Positions 1-6,695 of a DNA stretch of 64,000 nt are shown in pieces. The DNA comes from Nodularia sp. NIES-3585 (GTDB lineage: Bacteria; Cyanobacteriota; Cyanobacteriia; Cyanobacteriales; Nostocaceae), in the NCBI RefSeq assembly GCF_002218065.1, contig NZ_BDUB01000001.1, positions 2,321,031 to 2,385,030 of the forward strand, written 5' to 3'. The stretch's first letter is position 1. The number at the start of each line of letters is the position of its first letter. A program made the position numbers and the translations under genes. Below the pieces are notes generated by a model. That model worked only from the letters and a program-made list of their open reading frames with translations, was not told the DNA's origin and ran no database searches.

Positions 1-686
1 CCAGAAGCACAGGAGTTAAGCATTGTCAAGAGGGGGGCTAAACCGCCAAAACTTGCCCCATAACCGATGCTAGTAGGAACAGCAATCACGGGACAATCTG
101 CTAAACCTGCCACAACGCTGGGCAAAGCGCCTTCCATTCCGGCTACAACGATCAGAACTGATGATGATTCAATCAAATGGCGATTACTGAGCAAGCGGTG
201 AATTCCAGCAACACCCACATCCCAAAGACGCTGTACACCAAAGCCAGAAAGTTCTGCGGTTACAGCCGCTTCCTCTGCTACAGCTAAATCAGCAGTGCCG
301 GCAGAGAGAATACCAATTAAACCCCCCATCTTAGGTTCAACGTTAGGGGGAGTAATGGCACAAATTCTCGCCAATTCGTAATACTGCAAATCTGTAATTT
401 TTGCTTGCAGTGCCGTATAAACGGCTGGTTCAATGCGGGTTGCCATCACCACCGAATTACGCAGGCGCATCACCTCCATAATTTGAACAATTTGTTCAGG
501 AGTTTTACCTGGGCCCCAAATTACTTCCGGAAAACCAGTTCTGAGTTCGCGATGATGGTCAATTTTGGCAAACTCACCCACAGGTTCATAGGCTAAATCT
601 TTGAGTGAATCTAACGCCATATCTGGGGTAACTTTACCATTGGCAACTGCTTGCAGGAGCGATCGCAAATTTTCAGGTTGAGTCAC
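1..686 (-). CDS. larB: LarB-type nickel-pincer cofactor carboxylase/hydrolase (partial, 3' end outside window)
   Basis: About 228 residues read without a stop from a GTG at 686 to the window edge; the C-terminal part is missing. The protein matches the LarB (NCAIR mutase-like, PurE-related) family, which carboxylates nicotinate adenine dinucleotide in synthesis of the nickel-pincer nucleotide cofactor. Recognisable stretches are an N-terminal helical region, RTGFPEVIWGPGKTPEQI, and the PurE-like core with AGTADLAVAEEAA, VVAGMEGALPSVVAGL and IGYGASFGGLAPLLTMLNSC. The GTG start is chosen because homology begins directly after it; no clear ribosome binding site precedes it and no ATG is available. 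larC and larE are not visible here. LarB is widespread in cyanobacteria, where the client enzyme is often unknown. Confidence 0.85.
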   Translation of the reverse strand, partial: MTQPENLRSLLQAVANGKVTPDMALDSLKDLAYEPVGEFAKIDHHRELRTGFPEVIWGPGKTPEQIVQIMEVMRLRNSVVMATRIEPAVYTALQAKITDLQYYELARICAITPPNVEPKMGGLIGILSAGTADLAVAEEAAVTAELSGFGVQRLWDVGVAGIHRLLSNRHLIESSSVLIVVAGMEGALPSVVAGLADCPVIAVPTSIGYGASFGGLAPLLTMLNSCAS

Positions 687-763
687 AATAATTTTAGATT
701 GGGGGATAAAGAGAATGAGAACAAGGCACAATTGATAAACAACACCAAGTATCCCATCTCTAT

Positions 764-2554
764 TTACTCGATAACTTTGATTTCATGAATATTCCAGAAT
801 GGTCCTCCTAAAACCGAGTATTTAATATTGTAAAATTTATTACGCACTGCTGACAACGAGTAAGGATTAACCAAGTAAATAAATGGTAAATTCTCCTGGG
901 TAATCTTCTGAGTTTCGGCATAAATTTCTTTGCGTTTAGCTTCGTCTAATTCCCTGGCGGCTTGGATGTAAAGTTCGCCAATTCTGGCCTCCCAAGGTGC
1001 GACTTCCCAGCCTTCTATGGGCTTTTGTCCAGCTTGGGGTTTTTGATTAAACATATGTAATCCACCTTCAGGGTTCCAGACGTTAGCCCCATTATTCGGT
1101 TCTAAACCACCACTCAATCCGAGTAAAGAAGCATCCCAGTCAAGAGTATTAGCTAGCTTATCTGTGTAAGTATTCCATGCCAAGGGAGTGAAATCGACTT
1201 GCATTCCAATTTTGCCTAAATCTTGGCTAATTTGCGCTCCCATTGCTTCACGGATTCGGTTCCCGGAATTCGTCAGTAAAGTAAAGCGAACTTGGTTACC
1301 GTCAGCATCTAATAGTTGCTCTTGGGCATTGTATTTAAACCCAGCTTTTTTGAGCAATTCTTGCGCTTTTTCGGGATTATAATCGTAGGTTTTGAGTCCT
1401 TCTTCAGCTGAAAGATAAAAAGGACTCTGGATAGTAATTGGTGAATCTTGAGTTTGACCTAAACCGCGAAAAGTATTATTAATCATGGTTTGGCGATCAA
1501 TAGCATAAGCCACAGCCTGCCGAAATTCCACTGTATTGAACCAACGGGATTTTATCGGATCTACTAACGGTTTGCCATCTCTTCTACCTTTATTGAGATT
1601 AAACAGCACAAAGGTTGTTCCAGTAGCTGGTCCGCCGTTGTAAATTGTGAAATTACCCTGTTTTTCTTGCTTTTTTAGCAACGAAAAATAATCTGGTGTG
1701 ACTGAGATAGAATCTAAACTACCAGAACGAAATTGCAGCAATGAAGTATCTGTGGATTCCACAATTGACCATACTATCCGTTCAATATAAGGTTGAGATT
1801 CTCCTTGTGTCCCTTTACGCCAATAGTAGGGGTTGCGCTGGAGAATTACGCGTTGACTTGTGTCATAACGCTCTAATTTATAAGGGCCATTGACGATAAT
1901 TTCCTCTACAGGAGTATCAACTCCCCACTTTGAGAGAAATATTGGCTTACCTTCTTGGTCTTTTGTCTTGATAGATTCTGCGAGGACATGGGCAGGTAAA
2001 ATTGGTACTCCTAGAATTCCTAAAAATGGTGCAAATGGTTCGGGAGTAGTTAATTGAACCCGCCGAGCATCGATTTTTTTAACATTAGGTAATGCCCGAC
2101 TTTCACCAATTCTGAGAACATCTCTCACATTTGTGGGAATCGCTTCATTTAAGTAAATTTCATTGTAGGTAAAAACTACATCATCTACTGTTAATGGTTC
2201 CCCGTCAGACCATTTCAAATTCTCTCTGAGGGTGAAGATAAATCCCAAATCATCATCGGTAGTTTCCCAAGATTCTGCTAAGTTTGGCTCTATTTCACCA
2301 GTTATCGGGTTTTGGGTAGTTAACCCCTCGTAAGTTAATCCCAGCAGACTTGATGTTGATGCATCTTGATTGAGAGGATAATTAAAGGTTTGGGGGTCAC
2401 TCAGAATACTGTTTACTAACTGTGGTACTTGAGCGGCTGTACTTTTAAAGTTAGATGGATTGCAAGCCGCAACTGTAATGGCTGCTAATGAAGCTAGAAT
2501 TATTGGTAACCAAAAACGTTTAATTTGATTAGAGATTTTTTTAGTTAATATCAT
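764..2554 (-). CDS. ABC transporter substrate-binding lipoprotein, oligopeptide/dipeptide family 5
   Basis: A 596-residue periplasmic solute-binding protein of the SBP_bac_5 family (DppA/OppA/NikA type), expected to deliver peptides or similar solutes to an ABC permease. A lipoprotein signal is seen: positive N-terminus, hydrophobic stretch and lipobox TVAAC with Cys31. The body has the family pattern NSILSDPQTFNYPL near the N-terminus, then the long two-lobed domain with FRQAVAYAIDRQTMI around the middle. The start at 2554 is preferred over an upstream in-frame ATG at 2593 because it has a GAGA ribosome binding site, gives a proper signal peptide, and avoids overlap with the upstream gene that ends at 2565. 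No permease or ATPase genes are adjacent, so it is an orphan binding protein here. Confidence 0.93.
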   Translation of the reverse strand: MILTKKISNQIKRFWLPIILASLAAITVAACNPSNFKSTAAQVPQLVNSILSDPQTFNYPLNQDASTSSLLGLTYEGLTTQNPITGEIEPNLAESWETTDDDLGFIFTLRENLKWSDGEPLTVDDVVFTYNEIYLNEAIPTNVRDVLRIGESRALPNVKKIDARRVQLTTPEPFAPFLGILGVPILPAHVLAESIKTKDQEGKPIFLSKWGVDTPVEEIIVNGPYKLERYDTSQRVILQRNPYYWRKGTQGESQPYIERIVWSIVESTDTSLLQFRSGSLDSISVTPDYFSLLKKQEKQGNFTIYNGGPATGTTFVLFNLNKGRRDGKPLVDPIKSRWFNTVEFRQAVAYAIDRQTMINNTFRGLGQTQDSPITIQSPFYLSAEEGLKTYDYNPEKAQELLKKAGFKYNAQEQLLDADGNQVRFTLLTNSGNRIREAMGAQISQDLGKIGMQVDFTPLAWNTYTDKLANTLDWDASLLGLSGGLEPNNGANVWNPEGGLHMFNQKPQAGQKPIEGWEVAPWEARIGELYIQAARELDEAKRKEIYAETQKITQENLPFIYLVNPYSLSAVRNKFYNIKYSVLGGPFWNIHEIKVIE

Positions 2555-2564
2555 AATTTCTCGT

Positions 2565-3188
2565 TTAGTTTGATGACGAAGTAAACCAGTCAAGAAAATG
2601 CTGTGTCATAGTAAAATATCTAATTCCAGCTTGACGTAAAGCCTCTCTTACATCAGGTGTATCAAAATCTTTAGTATTATTACTAATAAATACTTTCTCG
2701 TATTTACAGTAAGTAGCATGGTTAAGAATACATTGTAAAATCAAGTTATCCATAATATCTTTTTTGATAGGTAATCTTTCTGGTGCAGTCAGTATTGTTT
2801 GACAAATATCCTGAATTACATTGTTATCTAAAGCTATTATTTTTGCATTATTTCTTAGATTCTCCATAGCGTCATCAAGGCGAGATTTAATATCATTTAT
2901 TAAGCAGATATTTTCAATTGCGGCTTGCTCTAAGTGTTCTAGAAATGAATGAGCATGAAAAGAAGTTTTATCCCGCGCTAATTCTCTAATTTTTTTTCTC
3001 ATTTCCTGTTGAAATTGCAAACAGTTATTTTCCTCTATTTTATATGTACAAATAGATTCAATATAGCAAATATTTGGTATGAGTATTTCGACTGAATTAG
3101 GTGGATTACTCAGTAAAACTGATGCTTGTGAATCCTGCCCTTTCGCAATAGCCATTAAACAGTTGGTTTCAATATAAATTATTATCAC
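2565..3188 (-). CDS. PIN-like domain protein
   Basis: 207 residues, AT-richer than the flanking housekeeping genes. The N-terminus MIIIYIETNCLMAIAKG looks like the first strand and acidic residue of a PIN nuclease fold (Glu in place of the usual Asp), followed by an acidic position in CYIES, KKDIMDNLILQCILNHA in the middle-late part and a C-terminal FISNNTKDF, the order expected of a PIN domain. PIN proteins are Mg-dependent ribonucleases, many of them toxins. It lies 24 bp downstream of the PD-(D/E)XK-like gene in the same direction and 10 bp upstream of the ABC lipoprotein gene, so all three may be co-transcribed. The family call is by motif order only; activity is an inference and a structural role is possible. 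Confidence 0.6.
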   Translation of the reverse strand: MIIIYIETNCLMAIAKGQDSQASVLLSNPPNSVEILIPNICYIESICTYKIEENNCLQFQQEMRKKIRELARDKTSFHAHSFLEHLEQAAIENICLINDIKSRLDDAMENLRNNAKIIALDNNVIQDICQTILTAPERLPIKKDIMDNLILQCILNHATYCKYEKVFISNNTKDFDTPDVREALRQAGIRYFTMTQHFLDWFTSSSN

Positions 3189-3212
3189 CTAAATTTACCT
3201 GATAATAATTGA

Positions 3213-3683
3213 TTATTTATCATAGTCACTTTGTGAATAAGTATCTCCTTCTTTGATCATATCTAATAAGCCAATTGTTGCTAATTCTTCTGACGCTGGT
3301 GGTTTTACTGATTTCCAGTGATAAGCTAAATCCCGCAACCAAGCTTCTAAAAGCGTCATAAAATATAATTTAAATATTTTTTTTACAGGAAATTCTGCAT
3401 CATAATACTTTAATATATCTACCGTTTTTAATGAAAGAATTTTTTGAAAGTCATTTTCATTATTTACCTTAAAAATTTCAATTTCTTCTAAATCTGCTAA
3501 CATAGCAAAAGCATTATTTACTTCTAGCCTATTCAAGTAAAATTTTAATTGTGCAATGGCGTTAGACTTCGTTTGAAGTTTTTGAGCCTTGGCTTCAACT
3601 ATCAAGACAATTTCACCATGTTTATCGGTGGCAATAATATCCACTTCATTGTGACGAATTGGCAATTTTACAGCTTCCATCAT
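3213..3683 (-). CDS. PD-(D/E)XK-like nuclease-fold protein
   Basis: 156 residues. The N-terminal part has the arrangement HNEVDIIATDKHGEIVLIVEAKAQ, i.e. an Asp, about a dozen residues, then E-A-K at the end of a hydrophobic strand. This is the classic D...(D/E)XK core of restriction-endonuclease-like proteins, here with a short N-terminus. The remainder is helical (ALLEAWLRDLAYHWKS) and resembles conserved hypothetical proteins common in filamentous cyanobacteria. It is the first gene of a likely unit with the PIN-like gene 24 bp downstream. Low-GC composition fits an accessory gene. Whether it cuts DNA is not shown; some relatives of this type are inactive or have only scaffold roles. Confidence 0.6.
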   Translation of the reverse strand: MMEAVKLPIRHNEVDIIATDKHGEIVLIVEAKAQKLQTKSNAIAQLKFYLNRLEVNNAFAMLADLEEIEIFKVNNENDFQKILSLKTVDILKYYDAEFPVKKIFKLYFMTLLEAWLRDLAYHWKSVKPPASEELATIGLLDMIKEGDTYSQSDYDK

Positions 3684-3749
3684 CTTAATTATCCAGCTAA
3701 TTGAGTATGTTGACTTTAGACCTGAGTTTAGTTATATGCTAACAATTTA

Positions 3750-4238
3750 CTAACTATTAGCTACTAATAAAATCACCGCGTAAGCACATATACCTTCTTC
3801 TCTGCCAACAGGGCCTAATTTTTCGTTAGTGGTAGCTTTGATACCAATTTGATTTGGTGGTAATTCTAAAACAGTCGCTAACTTATCACGCATTTTTTCA
3901 ATATACGGTTTCAATTTAGGACGTTCTGCTACTACTACCGAGTCAATATTACCTATTTGCCAGCCTTGCTCTCTAATCAGCTGATGTACTTGAGTTAAAA
4001 GCACCAAACTATCCGCCCCAGCCCATTGAGGATCACTAGGGGGAAAATAATGACCAATATCCCCCAAGGATAATGCCCCCAACATGGCATCCATAATGGC
4101 GTGAGTTAGCACGTCAGCGTCACTATGCCCCAATAAGCCGAGTTCGTGAGGAATTTGGATTCCTCCTAAAATTAAAGCGCGATCGCTCACTAATCTGTGA
4201 ATGTCGTAGCCGTTACCAATCCGAATATTCATAGTCAT
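3750..4238 (-). CDS. ispF: 2-C-methyl-D-erythritol 2,4-cyclodiphosphate synthase
   Basis: 162 residues, full length for IspF, the MEP-pathway enzyme that cyclises CDP-methylerythritol 2-phosphate with loss of CMP on the way to carotenoid, phytol and quinone side chains. Metal ligands of the D-x-H motif are seen in GNGYDIHRL (Asp12, His14), with [17 protein letters not shown] following, and the family signature [17 protein letters not shown] lies near the C-terminus. There are two possible starts: the ATG at 4238 lies inside an AATGACT-type repeat and the ATG at 4232 is the likely ancestral start. No ribosome binding site is visible because the repeat tract fills the upstream region. Confidence 0.97.
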   Translation of the reverse strand: MTMNIRIGNGYDIHRLVSDRALILGGIQIPHELGLLGHSDADVLTHAIMDAMLGALSLGDIGHYFPPSDPQWAGADSLVLLTQVHQLIREQGWQIGNIDSVVVAERPKLKPYIEKMRDKLATVLELPPNQIGIKATTNEKLGPVGREEGICAYAVILLVANS

Positions 4239-4337
4239 TGGTCATTAGTCATTAGTCATTGGTCATTGGGAAGTTACCGTCTTTCCCCCCTGCTCCCTGC
4301 TCCCTGCTCCCCTGCTTCTTCCCCCACTCCCCACTCC
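4239..4337. repeat. Two abutting short tandem repeat tracts (AATGACC/T and CCCCACTC types)
   Basis: The left part is an array of ATTAGTCATT/ATTGGTCATT units; the right part is CTGCTCC and CCCCACTC units. Both kinds are the STRR sequences typical of Nostocales. They fill the whole gap between ispF and trmD and run into both genes: the upstream ispF ATG and the last codons and stop of trmD are repeat sequence. Confidence 0.9.
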
Positions 4338-5048
4338 CTACTCCCCACTCCCCATCTTCTTCTCCTGTTGCCATTTTTTCAGCAAATCAGGGCGGCGCTC
4401 GCCTGTTCTTTTGATTTGTTGCTCATATCGCCATCGGGCAATTTCCGCATGATTCCCAGATAGCAAGACATCAGGCACTTTCCAACCGCGAAAATTAGCC
4501 GGACGAGTGTATTGAGGATAATCCAGCAAACCCTCCTCCTCAAAACTTTCTGCCTTCAGGGACTCGACTTTGCCCACAGTGCCTGGTAGAAGCCTCACCA
4601 CGCCATTTAGTAATGCCATTGAGGGAATTTCCCCACCAGTCAGAATAAAATCGCCTAAAGATACCTCACGAGTAACTAAATGCAGCACCCGATCATCTAC
4701 CCCTTCATAATGGCCACAGATCACTACTAACTGGTCATAATTTGCGGCCAATTCTTTCAACAGGGGTTGATTCATAGTTTGACCCTGGGGACTCATTAAA
4801 ATAATCTCTCGCCGCGGTAGAGTAGGCAGCGACTCCACAGCAGTAAAGATTGGTTCGGGCTTCATCAGCATCCCCACGCCACCCCCGTAGGGTTCATCAT
4901 CAGCCTTATGGTGCTTATCGGTGGTAAAGTCCCTGGGATTAACCAGATTTACTTGGGCAATCTGTTTAGCTAGGGCTTTACCCAGCAACCCAGAACTTAA
5001 AACTGAGGTAAAACAGTCAGGAAAAAGTGTAACTATATCAAAGCGCAC
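4338..5048 (-). CDS. trmD: tRNA (guanine(37)-N1)-methyltransferase
   Basis: 236 residues, SPOUT-class enzyme that methylates G37 of tRNAs reading CNN codons to prevent frameshifting. Visible motifs are the N-terminal MRFDIVTLFPDCF, the GHYEGVDDRV segment, GDFILTGGE and the knot/linker region LLPGTVGKVESLKAESF with DYPQYTRPANFRGW and VLLSGNHAEIARWR. The last residues KKMGSGE and the TAG stop are encoded by the neighbouring GGGGAGT tandem repeat, so the natural C-terminus has probably been replaced or extended by repeat sequence. Divergent from cphB over a 611-bp gap. Confidence 0.97.
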   Translation of the reverse strand: MRFDIVTLFPDCFTSVLSSGLLGKALAKQIAQVNLVNPRDFTTDKHHKADDEPYGGGVGMLMKPEPIFTAVESLPTLPRREIILMSPQGQTMNQPLLKELAANYDQLVVICGHYEGVDDRVLHLVTREVSLGDFILTGGEIPSMALLNGVVRLLPGTVGKVESLKAESFEEEGLLDYPQYTRPANFRGWKVPDVLLSGNHAEIARWRYEQQIKRTGERRPDLLKKWQQEKKMGSGE

Positions 5049-5659
5049 AGTAATTCGTATTCGAGAACACTAATCTTAAATTTGAATGTCTAGCAAACAC
5101 AATCAGTCAATGTAGGATAGAACTACAGATAAGTTTAATCAATAGTGACTAAAAGTACCAGAACTATTGATTTTAGGCAGGATAAAAAGTTTTTCTAATT
5201 ACTTAATTTGTGTTTAAATATTGTCACAAGTACATTTAAATTAATAATCTGACTAAGTTAACAACTTCCACTATGCATGGGCCTAACCTCAAAAAAAGCG
5301 TGTTAAGACCTGCTAGCCCCCAATCACAGAGGTAAAACGGACATTTGTTCAACGGGGGAAACCCCGGCACACCGAATGTCAAATCTAGTCTCCCAAGCAT
5401 TATTTTGCCAGTCTGGAAAAAGTGTACAGGTGAACAACAAGGCACTGGCTTTGAGGAAAAGCAATGAAAACATGAATATCGAGGCTGATCCTGAGGTCGA
5501 AGCTGCGAGAACATGTGGATCAGGTGGAAAGTTAAATCGGCAACTTACCCCGATCCTAACTTTTCAGACAAGTTTCCTCTCAAAAAAGCCAAGTGCAAAA
5601 ATCATCAGGTTACTAAAACCTTGTTAAATTCACCTGAAGTTGTTGACAGGAGAAACATA
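5049..5659. other. Divergent intergenic region trmD / cphB
   Basis: No convincing gene was found; short open frames on both strands here lack homology-like character and ribosome binding sites. The region should carry the trmD promoter (minus) and the cphB promoter (plus). At 5111-5127 there is an inverted repeat TGTAGGATAGAACTACA, close to an NtcA box but with nine rather than eight spacer bases. The 5240-5640 part has no recognisable feature. Confidence 0.5.
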
Positions 5660-6523
5660 ATGCCGCAATTAAAAGCTAAATCGCTGGAAATGAGGACACC
5701 CCAAGCAACTAAAACCGCCGTTCTAGTTATCGGAGGCGCAGAAGATAAAGTTCACGGACGCGATATCCTCAGAACTTTTTTTGGTCGTGCTGGCGCTAGT
5801 AAGGCCTATATTACAATTATTCCATCGGCTTCTCGCGAACCCGCTATCATCGGTAGTAGATATATTCGCCTGTTTGAAGAAATGGGTGCCGAAAAGGTCG
5901 AGATTTTAGACATCCGCGAACGGGAACAGTGCGAAACTCCCCAAGTCAAAGAATCCTTGGAAGCCTGTAGTGGAGTATTTCTCACCGGAGGCGACCAATT
6001 ACGTCTTTGCGGCGTACTGTCAGATACGCCAGCGATGGAAATTATCCGACAACGAGTTCGAGCCGGACAGCTTACCCTAGCAGGCACTAGTGCAGGGGCT
6101 GCTGTCATGGGGCATCATATGATTGCTGGCGGTGGTAGTGGTGAAACTCCAAATCGTTCCTTGGTCGATATGGCAACGGGTTTGGGTTTTATCCCGGAAG
6201 TAATTGTTGACCAGCATTTTCACAATCGAAATCGCATGGGTCGCTTGATTAGTGCGATCGCAGCTCATCCCGACCGTTTAGGTATTGGCATTGATGAAGA
6301 TACCTGTGCTGTATTTGAACGTGATGGTTGGCTACAAGTTGTGGGTAAAGGCAGTGTCACCATTGTTGATCCTACCGAAGTTACCCATACAAATGAACCT
6401 CATGTCGGTGCTAACGAACCTCTAACTGTGCATAATTTACGACTGCACATCCTCAGCTATGGCGATCGCTTTCATCTGTACCAGCGGACTGTACTGCCTG
6501 CTGTGCATCGCATCTCCAACTGA
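5660..6523 (+). CDS. cphB: Cyanophycinase
   Basis: 287 residues, peptidase family S51. It cuts cyanophycin (multi-L-arginyl-poly-L-aspartate) into beta-Asp-Arg dipeptides in the cytoplasm. The N-terminal core has VLVIGGAEDKVHGRDILRTFF, the nucleophile elbow is GTSAGAAVM with Ser144, and VDQHFHNRNRMGRL supplies the conserved histidines (186, 188). The start is the ATG at 5660, with AGGAGA seven bases upstream and family length agreement; an upstream in-frame ATG at 5513 would add 49 unlike residues. It sits directly upstream of cphA in the same direction, the common cphBA order of cyanobacteria. Confidence 0.97.
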   Translation: MPQLKAKSLEMRTPQATKTAVLVIGGAEDKVHGRDILRTFFGRAGASKAYITIIPSASREPAIIGSRYIRLFEEMGAEKVEILDIREREQCETPQVKESLEACSGVFLTGGDQLRLCGVLSDTPAMEIIRQRVRAGQLTLAGTSAGAAVMGHHMIAGGGSGETPNRSLVDMATGLGFIPEVIVDQHFHNRNRMGRLISAIAAHPDRLGIGIDEDTCAVFERDGWLQVVGKGSVTIVDPTEVTHTNEPHVGANEPLTVHNLRLHILSYGDRFHLYQRTVLPAVHRISN

Positions 6524-6532
6524 GGAGATAAA

Positions 6533-6546
6533 GTATCCGAAGTTAC
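6533..6546 (+). promoter_or_regulatory. Candidate NtcA-binding site upstream of cphA
   Basis: GTATCCGAAGTTAC is a perfect match to the GTA-N8-TAC consensus of the global nitrogen regulator NtcA. It starts 10 bases after the cphB stop and about 150 bases before the cphA ATG. NtcA control of cph genes is known in Anabaena; a well-placed -10 box about 22 bases downstream is not obvious, so binding and its sign are inferred. Confidence 0.5.
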
Positions 6547-6695
6547 GCTGTATTGATCGCTGACTTGGTTTCTGTCTGTAAAAAAATCGTAAGGATACCA
6601 TGAAAAAAGAAAAAACTGTTCCTAATAAACAGTTTAGCGGTCAATTTCAGTAAGAAACTAGAATTTTGGTTCCGAATCTCCATCTACCTATTCCC

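Noticed and set aside
5111-5127. NtcA box in the cphB upstream region (TGTAGGATAGAACTACA)
   Set aside because: The spacer between GTA and TAC is nine bases, not the eight of the NtcA consensus; kept only as an inverted repeat.
5236-5627. Overlapping open frames of 83-92 codons between trmD and cphB
   Set aside because: No ribosome binding sites, compositional bias or motif; they lie in a promoter region and conflict with each other in strand.
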